Source: Firmicutes bacterium UBA6113
GTDB taxonomy: Bacteria; Bacillota; Clostridia; Tissierellales; Sedimentibacteraceae
Reading direction: 5' to 3'
Assembly: GCA_002422545.1 (NCBI GenBank)
Contig: DIWF01000027.1
Coordinates: 329,077-393,076, forward strand
Length of the DNA stretch: 64,000 nucleotides
The translations under genes and the position numbers were made by a program. Below the pieces are notes generated by a model that was not told the DNA's origin, searched no databases, and worked only from the letters and a program-made list of their open reading frames with translations. This document shows positions 27,037 through 35,501 of this stretch, piece after piece (position 1 is the stretch's first letter; each line of letters opens with the position of its first letter).

Positions 27037-28143
27037 ATGGAATGGAAAAAGGAATTGGAAACTAACATCAAGACTGCAGAAGGGGTTAAAAAGGCATTGA
27101 ACTGGGAACTAGATGCCGAAGACGAGGAAAAATTAAAAAGTATCATAAAAAAATATCCCATGTCTATACCCGAATATTATTTGTCCCTAATAAATCCCCA
27201 TGACCCTGACGATCCTATTAAAAAGCTGTGCATACCTTCAATAAAAGAAACAGATTTAAGTGGAAGCCTTGACACAAGCGGCGAAGCCAGCAACACCGTC
27301 GTTAAAGGACTACAGCACAAGTACAGGCAGACAGGACTGATACTCTCCACAAACAAATGTGCCATGTATTGCAGGCATTGCTTCAGAAAGCGTCTCGTTG
27401 GCCAAAGCGATGACGAAATCAACAACTGTTTTGATGAAATTATAAATTACATCAAAAATCATGAAGAAATGACCAATGTGCTCATTTCAGGCGGAGATTC
27501 CTTCATGAACTCCAATGAAAAAATTAAACATTATTTAAGTGAATTAGTAAAAATTGATCATCTGAGTTTTATACGTTTCGGTACAAGAACACCGGTTGTT
27601 CTCCCTTCAAGAATTTATGGCGATGAAGAGCTACTTGAAATACTGGGTCATTACAACAAGCAAAAACAAATATACGTAATAACACACTTCAACCACCCCA
27701 ATGAAATTACCGAAGAATCAATTAAAGCAATTGATGCATTGAAGAACCAAGGAATAATAGCAAGAAACCAAACAGTGCTTTTAAAAGGCATCAACGACAA
27801 TTCAGAAACACTTGCCACTCTGCTCAGAAGACTTACAGAAATCGGAGTTGTACCATACTATGTATTTCAATGCAGGCCTGTTTCTGGTGTTAAAAATCAA
27901 TTTCAGGTACCTTTTAAAACGTCATGCAAAATTGTGGACGGAGCAAGAGCTCGTCTCAACGGCATAAGCAAAAGTTTCAAGTATGCCATGAGCCACCCAA
28001 CAGGAAAAATAGAAATTCTTGGAGAAATTGAAAACAACAAAATTCTTTTTAAATACCATCAGACAAAATATGAAAAAGATCAGGGAAGAATAATGTCCAT
28101 TGAAGTAACAGACAACCAGGCATGGCTTCCGGATGTTATTTAA
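27037..28143 (+). CDS. KamA-family radical-SAM aminomutase-like protein
   Basis: A 368-residue radical-SAM, PLP-type protein of the lysine 2,3-aminomutase family. The start is the ATG at 27037 with AAAGGAG nine bases upstream; the longer frame is rejected. CAMYCRHCFRKR near residue 110 binds the 4Fe-4S cluster and SAM, and SHPTGKIEILGE near 325 holds the lysine expected to bind PLP. It is shorter than lysine 2,3-aminomutase (about 415) and lacks much of its C-terminal part, as do EpmB-like and some glutamate-2,3-aminomutase-like members. Substrate not assignable from sequence. Plus-strand island with mgtC. Confidence 0.82.
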   Translation: MEWKKELETNIKTAEGVKKALNWELDAEDEEKLKSIIKKYPMSIPEYYLSLINPHDPDDPIKKLCIPSIKETDLSGSLDTSGEASNTVVKGLQHKYRQTGLILSTNKCAMYCRHCFRKRLVGQSDDEINNCFDEIINYIKNHEEMTNVLISGGDSFMNSNEKIKHYLSELVKIDHLSFIRFGTRTPVVLPSRIYGDEELLEILGHYNKQKQIYVITHFNHPNEITEESIKAIDALKNQGIIARNQTVLLKGINDNSETLATLLRRLTEIGVVPYYVFQCRPVSGVKNQFQVPFKTSCKIVDGARARLNGISKSFKYAMSHPTGKIEILGEIENNKILFKYHQTKYEKDQGRIMSIEVTDNQAWLPDVI

Positions 28144-28233
28144 TTAATAAAATCAAAAATAATTTATAATTATATACACTCAGGCAATGATTTGCTATAA
28201 TATATATTCAACAGTTGTCAAAGGAGTGTTAAA

Positions 28234-28911
28234 ATGGAAATATTGCATGAGTTAAACATTGTGTCAATTTCTTTTCGAGTATTTCTGTCACTTGTTTTCG
28301 GAGGAATAATAGGACTGGAAAGAAGCAGAAAAAACAGACCCGCAGGTTTTCGAACATATATGCTTGTTTCACTTAGTTCCACACTGGTCATGATGACAAA
28401 TCAATACATGTTCATCCATTTTGAAGGAACAGACATCGCAAGACTCGGAGCTCAGGTCATAAGCGGCATAGGCTTTCTTGGAGCCGGTGCCATAATAGTC
28501 ACAAGCAGATCTCAGGTCAAAGGACTTACAACTGCTGCAGGTTTGTGGGCATCAGCTTGTCTTGGCCTAGCCATAGGAATTGGTTTTTACGACGGAGCCT
28601 TAATAGTTGCCATTTCAGTATTTCTTGTCATTACAGTCTTCAAAACACTTGACAACTACCTTACATCAACAAACAAGGCCATCACCGTCTATACTTCATT
28701 TTCATCCGTTGAAAGCTTTGACAAATTCATTTTATATTGCTACAAATCAAAATATAAAGTGCGTGACATAGAAATTACAAAAAACCCTCATCTGAATGAA
28801 GCTGCAGTTGTAGCTATTTTACAGCTCGAAGCTGACAAACGCCTGAACCATGTGGAAACATTGCAGCATTTAAGTTCTTTTGACGGATTAATTCACATAG
28901 AAGAACTTTAA
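28234..28911 (+). CDS. MgtC/SapB-family membrane protein
   Basis: A 225-residue protein. The N-terminal about 140 residues form four to five membrane helices with the family motifs GGIIGLERSRKNRPAGFRTYMLV and GIGFLGAGAIIV. The last about 75 residues form an ACT-like cytoplasmic domain. MgtC proteins affect magnesium homeostasis and the F-type ATPase in pathogens; the role in ordinary soil and gut anaerobes is unclear. AAAGGAG precedes the ATG. It shares a terminator with ispG. Confidence 0.9.
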   Translation: MEILHELNIVSISFRVFLSLVFGGIIGLERSRKNRPAGFRTYMLVSLSSTLVMMTNQYMFIHFEGTDIARLGAQVISGIGFLGAGAIIVTSRSQVKGLTTAAGLWASACLGLAIGIGFYDGALIVAISVFLVITVFKTLDNYLTSTNKAITVYTSFSSVESFDKFILYCYKSKYKVRDIEITKNPHLNEAAVVAILQLEADKRLNHVETLQHLSSFDGLIHIEEL

Positions 28912-28914
28912 GTT

Positions 28915-28947
28915 AAAAAAAATGCAGCCCTGAGGCTGCGTTTTTTT
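28915..28947. terminator. Bidirectional terminator between mgtC and ispG
   Basis: Stem GCAGCC/GGCTGC with a CTGA loop, flanked by eight A on the left and seven T on the right. It terminates both convergent genes. Confidence 0.9.
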
Positions 28948-28961
28948 AATGTAAAATGTTT

Positions 28962-30023
28962 TTACATCTTTTCGATCTCATCAAGAAGAGTGTTTACGAT
29001 GTCTTCTTCCTTTATTTTTCTGATAATCTCGCCCTTTTTAAACAAAAGCGCTTCACCCATGCCTCCGGCTATTCCTATGTCTGACTGTCTTGCTTCTCCG
29101 GGGCCGTTTACAGCGCAGCCCATTATTGCAACAGTTATGGGTTTATCCACATCTTTAAGCCCTTCCTGTATTTTTTTTGAAAGTTCAATAAGCTGTATTT
29201 TTGTTCTTCCACATGTTGGACATGTTATGTAGTTAATTCCAAAATTTCTGAGTCCCAGGCTTTTTAAAATTTCTCTTGCAACCTTTACTTCTTCTCTTGG
29301 GTCGTCAGTTAATGAAATTCTCAAGGTGTCTCCTATTCCGTCAGCAAGAAGACTTCCAACTCCAATGGCTGAGCGTATGCTTCCTTCAAAAATAGTTCCT
29401 GCATGTGTTATTCCAAGATGAAGGGGGTATTGAACCTTTGTTGCCATGCTTCTGTAAGCTTCTATTGTCATTTTAATGTCTGTGCCCTTCATGGAAATTA
29501 CAATGTTGTCATAATCCAGGTCCTCAAGGATTTTAACATGCTCAAGTGCAGATTCAACCATCCCTTCAGAAGTAGGAAGGCCGTTGTATTTTTTAAGTAT
29601 TTCCTTGTGTATGCTTCCTGCATTCACACCTATTCTTATGGGAATGTTTCTTGGCTTGGCCATTTCCACGATTTTTTGAACCCTGTCCATGCTTCCTATG
29701 TTGCCGGGATTGATTCTTAATTTGTCAATGCCGTTTTCTATGCTTTTTAAAGCCAATCTGTAATCAAAGTGAATGTCAGCAACAATTGGTATATGTATTT
29801 GTTTTTTTATTTCTTTTATTGCTTCAGCATCTTCAGTGTCTGCTACTGCAACCCTTATTATTTCACAGCCTGATTCTTCAAGTCCCAGAATCTGATCTAC
29901 CGTTTTTTTAACATCTTTCGTGAACGTGTTCGTCATTGACTGCACAGGAATTTTAGCTCCTCCGCCAATTTGTACATCCCCACACATGACTTTTTTGCTT
30001 TGTCTTCTAGTTATTGTATCCAT
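28962..30023 (-). CDS. ispG: 4-hydroxy-3-methylbut-2-en-1-yl diphosphate synthase (flavodoxin/ferredoxin)
   Basis: A 353-residue 4Fe-4S enzyme of the MEP isoprenoid pathway, making HMBPP from MEcPP. The cluster cysteines are in CPTCGRTK and GCAVNGPGEA near residues 265-310. RTRRQSKKV-like and VQSMTNTFTKDV N-terminal blocks are standard. It requires reduced flavodoxin or ferredoxin. It follows rseP as in many Firmicutes, but dxr, normally just upstream, is absent. Confidence 0.97.
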   Translation of the reverse strand: MDTITRRQSKKVMCGDVQIGGGAKIPVQSMTNTFTKDVKKTVDQILGLEESGCEIIRVAVADTEDAEAIKEIKKQIHIPIVADIHFDYRLALKSIENGIDKLRINPGNIGSMDRVQKIVEMAKPRNIPIRIGVNAGSIHKEILKKYNGLPTSEGMVESALEHVKILEDLDYDNIVISMKGTDIKMTIEAYRSMATKVQYPLHLGITHAGTIFEGSIRSAIGVGSLLADGIGDTLRISLTDDPREEVKVAREILKSLGLRNFGINYITCPTCGRTKIQLIELSKKIQEGLKDVDKPITVAIMGCAVNGPGEARQSDIGIAGGMGEALLFKKGEIIRKIKEEDIVNTLLDEIEKM

Positions 30024-30040
30024 AAATCCCTCCGCAAATC

Positions 30041-30126
30041 AATTAAGAGTGAAGAATTAATGAAAGGATTTGTGCTTGCACAAATCCTACCTTCATTCTT
30101 AATTCTTAACTCTTAATTCTTAATTG
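30041..30126. repeat. Dispersed palindromic repeat, copy 2
   Basis: Shares the outer AT-rich arms with the copy at 5263-5346 (AATTAAGAGT-AAGAATTAA on the left; CTTCATTCTTAATTCTTAAC on the right), but the inner stem is different: AGGATTTGTGC/GCACAAATCCT at 30065-30088 with a 2-base loop. Confidence 0.7.
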
Positions 30127-30133
30127 CATTTTT

Positions 30134-31378
30134 TTAGATTCTAAATAATCTCAGTATATCCTTGTATGTTATGAAAAGCATGAATCCGATTAACACAACA
30201 AATCCTATGAAATGAATGTATCCTTCCTTTTCAACAGGAATTGATTTGCCTCTTATACTCTCGACAACAAGAAATACAAGTTTGCTTCCGTCAAGTGCCG
30301 GTATGGGCAAAAGGTTCATGAATCCAAGATTGATGCTTATGAACGCTGCAAGGTTCAAAAGTGATAAAATTCCGCTTTCTGCAGCTTCCCCTACCATGGA
30401 AATAACCATGACAGGTCCACCGAGCGAGTCGCTTCCAAGTTTTCCTGTTACCAGCTGGACTATGATTTTAAACATCATCTTTATGTAATACACAGTCTTG
30501 TATGCTGATGATGATATTGCTGTTGAAAAAGACTTGTCAAGAGCTGTATTGAATTTCACTGAAATTTGTGTTTGAGGAGAAATGGTGAAATCCATTGTTT
30601 CACCGTTTCTTTCAACAGTGATCTTTACAGCCTCATCTGAAGTTTTTTCAATGTTTGAAGTTATTTCTTCCCACGTGGAAACAGGAACATCATTGATTTT
30701 GGTTATTATATCTCCATCCTTTATTCCAGCCTCATATGCAGGAGAAGTAACATCCGAAGGAGACACTGTGGTGGTTGTTTTTCCATCTACAAGCTTTGAA
30801 GTAACTCCAACAATTTTTCTGTAGTTGTTTGAAATTTTAACTTCTTTTAAAACTCCGTCCCTTTCGTACTCCACTGTGTAATATGTATTGTCCGGGTTTG
30901 TAATTTCATAATAAATATCTTCCCATATGTAGGATTTATCACCATTTACAGAAACAATACTGTCTCCGGTTCTTAGACCTGCAGCATATTCATTTGAATT
31001 TTCATCAATAAAATCAATTGTGTTTCCATAAATTCCAAATGAAAAAGCAACAATTAAAAATAAGGCAAGAGCCAATACAAAGTTCATTACCGGTCCAGCG
31101 GCCACAACTTTAAATCTCTGCCATACTGACTTTGTGGAAAAACTCGTGGAAGTTCTTACATCTTCTTCTTCGCCTTCCATTTGCACAAATCCGCCTATAG
31201 GAATGGCTCTTATGGAATAAACTGTTCCGTTTTTTTCCCTTTTCAGAACTGTTGGTCCCATACCAATGGCAAATTCATATACTTTTATGCCTACACTTTT
31301 TGCAGCCTTGTAATGTCCGAATTCATGAACAAGCACTATGGCTGAAAAAACAAGTATAGATGCTATTAATGTTAACAA
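30134..31378 (-). CDS. rseP: Site-2 intramembrane metalloprotease RseP/RasP
   Basis: A 414-residue membrane protease. HEFGH at residues about 18-22 is the zinc motif in the first membrane helix, and the second active-site motif is NLLPIPALDGSK near 355. Two PDZ-like domains lie between them (about 120-290). By family it cuts anti-sigma factors and leftover signal peptides. It lies in the uppS-cdsA-rseP-ispG run. Start at MLTLIASILVF with GGAGG upstream. Confidence 0.95.
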   Translation of the reverse strand: MLTLIASILVFSAIVLVHEFGHYKAAKSVGIKVYEFAIGMGPTVLKREKNGTVYSIRAIPIGGFVQMEGEEEDVRTSTSFSTKSVWQRFKVVAAGPVMNFVLALALFLIVAFSFGIYGNTIDFIDENSNEYAAGLRTGDSIVSVNGDKSYIWEDIYYEITNPDNTYYTVEYERDGVLKEVKISNNYRKIVGVTSKLVDGKTTTTVSPSDVTSPAYEAGIKDGDIITKINDVPVSTWEEITSNIEKTSDEAVKITVERNGETMDFTISPQTQISVKFNTALDKSFSTAISSSAYKTVYYIKMMFKIIVQLVTGKLGSDSLGGPVMVISMVGEAAESGILSLLNLAAFISINLGFMNLLPIPALDGSKLVFLVVESIRGKSIPVEKEGYIHFIGFVVLIGFMLFITYKDILRLFRI

Positions 31379-31393
31379 TATATTCCCTCCATG

Positions 31394-32161
31394 TTATAAG
31401 AAGTGACGAACAAAGTAATAAACAACCGGTGCGACGAAAAGCACGCTGTCAAATCTGTCTAGTATTCCTCCGTGTCCTGGAAGCATGTAGCCAAAATCCT
31501 TTATTCTGTGTTCTCTTTTTATTTTTGATGCAGCCAAATCACCTGCCATTGAAAATACAGATGCACTGACACTAAATATTATAATGTAAATATATTTATT
31601 TATGCTTAAATAATTAAAATAAATTAATGATAACAGAGTGCTTCCTATTACTCCGCCTATTGCACCTTCAATTGTCTTGTTGGGACTCACTTCAGGATAC
31701 AACTTGTGTCTGCCGAAAAATTTCCCTGTAAAATAAGCAAATGTGTCTGATCCAAATGCTATTATGTATACAAGCCAAACATAGACAGAACCGTTCATAA
31801 GCATCATGTGATACATGAAAAACACCACATAGCATCCTATAAAGACTATTTCTGAAATTTTCTTTATGTCTGTTTTTTTATTGAACACAAAAATCAGGAA
31901 GTTCAAGGATATGTACAGAAATAAAAAGAAATCAAAAAAATGCTGGTATTTTGTTGCTTTTTCTATGAATAAAGCAATTGCAAACATATAGTTCACAACA
32001 GCCCCGTAATCAAATCCGTTATTGAAAAATACTTTTGAAAGTTCATATATTCCTATGCATACAATTCCAAAATACACAAAGTCATAAAGGGTACCTCCAA
32101 AATATGTAACAGCAGCAATAAATGCTCCTCCTGCGACTCCGGTCAACACTCTTTGTCTCAT
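31394..32161 (-). CDS. cdsA: Phosphatidate cytidylyltransferase
   Basis: A 255-residue membrane enzyme that makes CDP-diacylglycerol from CTP and phosphatidate, feeding PgsA. About seven membrane helices. The CdsA signature is near the C-terminus: SAAGDLAASKIKREHRIKD as MAGDLAASKIKREHRIKDFG, then LPGHGGILDRFDS. It lies 15 bases upstream of rseP with no dxr between. Confidence 0.95.
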   Translation of the reverse strand: MRQRVLTGVAGGAFIAAVTYFGGTLYDFVYFGIVCIGIYELSKVFFNNGFDYGAVVNYMFAIALFIEKATKYQHFFDFFLFLYISLNFLIFVFNKKTDIKKISEIVFIGCYVVFFMYHMMLMNGSVYVWLVYIIAFGSDTFAYFTGKFFGRHKLYPEVSPNKTIEGAIGGVIGSTLLSLIYFNYLSINKYIYIIIFSVSASVFSMAGDLAASKIKREHRIKDFGYMLPGHGGILDRFDSVLFVAPVVYYFVRHFL

Positions 32162-32173
32162 AACAACACCGCC

Positions 32174-32896
32174 TTAATTTCCGAATCTCCTTTTTCTTGC
32201 TTGATAGTTAAGTATTGCTTTCAATAATTCATCTTTTCTGAAATCAGGCCACATTACATCTGTGAAATAAAATTCTGTATATGCAAGCTGATATAATAGA
32301 AAATTGCTTACACGCATTTCGCCGCTTGTTCTTATTAACAAATCCGGGTCAGGCATGTCATGGGTGAACAAATATTTTTTGAAGTTTTCTTCATTAATTT
32401 CATCTATGTCAATTTCATTGTTTTCATAATCTTTAACTATTGTTTTTACGGCATTTATAATTTCGAATCTTGAACCATAGCTCAGGGCTATGTTCAAATG
32501 AAGTGTATTGTTGTTTTTAGTGAGTTCCACAGAGCGTCTGACTTCCAGCCTCGTTTTTTCAGGTAAATCATCCATGTTACCCATCATTGTTATCTTTACG
32601 TCATTTTTGTTTAAGTAGTCAAGCTCCTTCACCACAAATTCCACTAGGAGGTTCATTAAATAATCGACTTCTTTTTTTTCTCTTCTCCAGTTTTCAGTTG
32701 AAAATGCATAAACAGACAAATACTTTATGCCTAAGTCTGCGCAGTTTCTTACCAAATCAGTAACTCTTAAGGCACCTTCTTTGTGTCCTATTTTTGTAGG
32801 CAGATTTCTTTGTTTTGCCCACCTTCTGTTGCCATCGAGTATTACTGCAATATGTGCAGGAATTTCACCACTTAGCACTTGTTCCTCTAAATTCAT
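32174..32896 (-). CDS. uppS: Undecaprenyl diphosphate synthase (isoprenyl transferase)
   Basis: A 240-residue cis-prenyltransferase that builds the C55 lipid carrier for cell-wall synthesis. IAVILDGNRRWAKQRN (catalytic aspartate), YAFSTENWRREKKEV and the C-terminal RTSGEMRVSNFLLYQLAYTE are hallmarks. The frame opens at 32926, but GAGG with 5-base spacing points to the ATG at 32896. Confidence 0.97.
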   Translation of the reverse strand: MNLEEQVLSGEIPAHIAVILDGNRRWAKQRNLPTKIGHKEGALRVTDLVRNCADLGIKYLSVYAFSTENWRREKKEVDYLMNLLVEFVVKELDYLNKNDVKITMMGNMDDLPEKTRLEVRRSVELTKNNNTLHLNIALSYGSRFEIINAVKTIVKDYENNEIDIDEINEENFKKYLFTHDMPDPDLLIRTSGEMRVSNFLLYQLAYTEFYFTDVMWPDFRKDELLKAILNYQARKRRFGN

Positions 32897-32963
32897 AATA
32901 TCCTCACCATTTCTCAAAAAATACACTAAACAGGCTTATGAAATCATAAGCCTGTGTTTCAGA

Positions 32964-33149
32964 CTAGTAGTATGAAACATACAAAGTTACATAATTGTCT
33001 TTATAATGTTCCCTTATGACATACGGCTTGTTCAGTTCATTGAATTTTTTGTTCCAGCCGGTAATTTTCTTTATATTTATAATCTTATTGTTGTTTTCTT
33101 CTATTATTTTAAGAGCTTCTAACAGCGGGTAACCTATTAAAGTATCCAT
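32964..33149 (-). CDS. 61-aa protein of unknown function between frr and uppS
   Basis: A 61-residue protein starting MDTLIGYPLLEALKIIEE. It begins 2 bases after the frr stop, with GAGG about 8 bases before its ATG. The pattern, an N-terminal helix, then KPYVIREHYKDN followed by VTLYVSYY, resembles a single PASTA-like unit, but I cannot place it in a named family. Position and codon use support it as a real gene co-transcribed with pyrH and frr. Confidence 0.6.
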   Translation of the reverse strand: MDTLIGYPLLEALKIIEENNNKIINIKKITGWNKKFNELNKPYVIREHYKDNYVTLYVSYY

Positions 33150-33151
33150 TG

Positions 33152-33709
33152 TTAAACCTCTAAAATTTCTTTTTCCTTTTCCTTGTAGATGTCTTCAACA
33201 AATTTGATGAATTTATCCGTGAGTTTTTGCATGTCCTCTTCAGATTTCTTCAGATCATCTTTAGTAATTTCACTTGATTTTTCAAGTTTTTTCAGTTCTT
33301 CGTTAGCATCTCTTCTTATGTTTCTCACTGCAACCTTGGCATTTTCTGTTTCTTTCTTTACAAGCTTCAGAAGATCTTTTCTTCTTTCCTCAGTTAAAAC
33401 AGGAATAATAAGTCTGATAACCTTTCCGTCATTTGAAGGTGTGATGCCCAAGTCTGATGCTAAAATTGCTTTTTCAATTTCTTTTACCAAGCTGGCATCC
33501 CAAGGTTGTATCATAATTGCTCTTGGTTCCGGCACAGATATGTTTGCTACTTGGTTAAGGGGGGTCATTGTACCGTAATAACTTACTTGAATTTTGTCAA
33601 CCAGTTTAGGGTTTGCTTTTCCCGCTCTGATTGTGGCAAGGTCTTCTTTAAGAAAACCCATTGATTTTCTCATTGTTTCTTCTGATTTTGCTACTACTTC
33701 TCTATACAT
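33152..33709 (-). CDS. frr: Ribosome recycling factor
   Basis: A 185-residue protein that splits post-termination ribosomes together with EF-G. The three-helix bundle and hinge are clear: LATIRAGKANPKLVDKIQV, then the ISVPEPRAIMIQPWD domain II strand block, then RRDANEELKKLEKS. Confidence 0.97.
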   Translation of the reverse strand: MYREVVAKSEETMRKSMGFLKEDLATIRAGKANPKLVDKIQVSYYGTMTPLNQVANISVPEPRAIMIQPWDASLVKEIEKAILASDLGITPSNDGKVIRLIIPVLTEERRKDLLKLVKKETENAKVAVRNIRRDANEELKKLEKSSEITKDDLKKSEEDMQKLTDKFIKFVEDIYKEKEKEILEV

Positions 33710-33711
33710 TA

Positions 33712-34425
33712 CTACGCCTCCTTGATTATTGTTCCTATATTATCTCCCATTACAATCTTTTCGATGCTTTCCGGTTGTTCGATTCCAAAGACTAAAATAG
33801 GAATTTTGTTATCCATACACAATGACGTTGCTGTGGAGTCCATTATTTTCAAACCTTTATTCAACACATCTATGTAATTGAGCTCATCATACTTCACTGA
33901 ATCCGGATTTTTGTTAGGATCATCGCTGTAGACTCCGTCTACGCCGTTTTTAGCAAGGAGTATTATATCTGCATTTATTTCAGCAGCTCTTAATGCTGCT
34001 GTTGTGTCAGTTGAAAAAAATGGATTTCCGGAACCGCCGGAAAAAATAACAACTCTACCTTTTTCCAAGTGACGCACTGCTCTTCTCCTGATGTAAGGCT
34101 CTGCTATTTGTCTCATTTCTATAGCAGTCTGAACTCTGGTTTCCACGCCAATCTTTTCTAAAGCATCCTGTAATGCCAGGCCGTTTATTATTGTGCCGAG
34201 CATTCCCATGTAATCAGAAGTTGTTCTGTCCATGTCCTTAGCGCTTGCACCTCTCCAGAAGTTTCCTCCTCCGACTACTATAGCAACTTCAACTCCCATA
34301 TTTATAACATTTTTCACAACATTGGAAATTTTAGATACTATTTCAGGGTTTATGCCGTGTCCGGCATTGCCGGATAAAGCTTCTCCACTTATTTTTAATA
34401 TTATTCTCTTATATTTGCAATCCAT
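33712..34425 (-). CDS. pyrH: UMP kinase
   Basis: A 237-residue amino-acid-kinase-fold UMP kinase that makes UDP. ILKISGEALSG, VVGGGNFWRG and FSGGSGNPFFSTDTTAALRA are the nucleotide-binding blocks. It lies between tsf and frr, the standard order. Usually allosterically controlled by GTP and UTP. Confidence 0.97.
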   Translation of the reverse strand: MDCKYKRIILKISGEALSGNAGHGINPEIVSKISNVVKNVINMGVEVAIVVGGGNFWRGASAKDMDRTTSDYMGMLGTIINGLALQDALEKIGVETRVQTAIEMRQIAEPYIRRRAVRHLEKGRVVIFSGGSGNPFFSTDTTAALRAAEINADIILLAKNGVDGVYSDDPNKNPDSVKYDELNYIDVLNKGLKIMDSTATSLCMDNKIPILVFGIEQPESIEKIVMGDNIGTIIKEA

Positions 34426-34455
34426 CTTATCCTCCTGAAGACTGTATTTTTATTA

Positions 34456-34481
34456 ATGGAGAACTTAAAAAAGTCCTCCAT
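34456..34481 (-). terminator. Stem-loop after tsf
   Basis: Stem ATGGAGGACT/AGTTCTCCAT with one mismatch and a T-rich loop, between tsf and pyrH. Only a short T-rich tail follows, so it probably reduces rather than stops transcription into pyrH. Confidence 0.55.
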
Positions 34482-34502
34482 TTGTATCAAATTCTATCAG
34501 GA

Positions 34503-35417
34503 TTATTTACCCATTTGTTTTGCAACTTCATCAGCAAAGTTTTCTGATTTCTTTTCAATGCCTTCGCCAACTTCGAATCTTTGAACTCCGGCAATTTTTA
34601 TATCTTTTCCTAATTTGGCAGCTGTATTTGCAATAACTTTCTTAACTGTTAAATCAGCATCTTTAACGAATGCTTGTTCCAACAGGCATACTTCTTTAAG
34701 TTCTTTCTGAAGTCTTCCTTCAACCATTTTTTCAACAATGTTTTGTGGTTTTCCTTCATTTAATGCCTGAGCAATAAGAACTTCTCTTTCATGAGCAATG
34801 AATTCCTGATCAACATCATCAGTAGATATGTATTTAGGATTCATGGCTGCAACCTGCATTGCAAGGTCTTTTCCAAGAACTTCAAGAGCTTCTTTGTCTC
34901 CTTCTGATTCAAGAGCTACTATAACAGAAATTTTTCCGCCGCCGTGAATATAGCCTACAACTGCTCCGTTGTTTACTTTTTCAGCTGCAAATCTTCTGAT
35001 TGACATATTTTCGCCTATTTTAGCAATTTTGTCAGTCAATGTTTCCTGAACAGTCTTGCCTGTTTCAAGAACAACAGCTTTTAATGCTTCAACGTCTGCA
35101 GGTGTATTTTCAACTACAACCTTAGCCACGTCCTGTACAAAGTTATGGAATTCTTCATTTTTTGCAACGAAGTCAGTTTCTGAGTTTACTTCTACTACAA
35201 CACCTGTTTTTCTGTCTGCAGAAATTATAGCAGTTGTAAGACCTTCTGCTGCAATTCTGTCAGCCTTTTTAGCTGCCTGAGAAAGTCCTTTTTCTCTCAA
35301 ATAGTCTATTGCTTTTTCCATGTCTCCATCTGTTTCTTTTAAAGCTTTTTTGCAGTCCATCATGCCTGCATTAGTTTTATCTCTTAGTTCTTTTACCATT
35401 GAAGCTGTAACTTCCAT
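34503..35417 (-). CDS. tsf: Elongation factor Ts
   Basis: A 304-residue guanine-nucleotide exchange factor for EF-Tu. It has an N-terminal UBA-like domain (VKELRDKTNAGMMDCKKAL), the TDFVAKNEEF block and two core subdomains (NNGAVVGYIHGGG). Downstream of rpsB as usual. GGAGG upstream of the ATG. Confidence 0.97.
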   Translation of the reverse strand: MEVTASMVKELRDKTNAGMMDCKKALKETDGDMEKAIDYLREKGLSQAAKKADRIAAEGLTTAIISADRKTGVVVEVNSETDFVAKNEEFHNFVQDVAKVVVENTPADVEALKAVVLETGKTVQETLTDKIAKIGENMSIRRFAAEKVNNGAVVGYIHGGGKISVIVALESEGDKEALEVLGKDLAMQVAAMNPKYISTDDVDQEFIAHEREVLIAQALNEGKPQNIVEKMVEGRLQKELKEVCLLEQAFVKDADLTVKKVIANTAAKLGKDIKIAGVQRFEVGEGIEKKSENFADEVAKQMGK

Positions 35418-35440
35418 TTAAATACCTCCAAAATTTAAAA

Positions 35441-35479
35441 AAGCAAGGTGTAAGGAAAAAATTCCTAACCCCTTACTTT
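35441..35479 (-). terminator. Stem-loop between rpsB and tsf
   Basis: A long imperfect stem (AAGTAAGG...CCTTGCTT outer, TTAGGAA/TTCCTTA inner) followed by a T-run on the minus strand. Probably a leaky terminator that sets the S2 to EF-Ts ratio. Confidence 0.65.
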
Positions 35480-35501
35480 GATTTTTATTTTATTTTTATT
35501 T

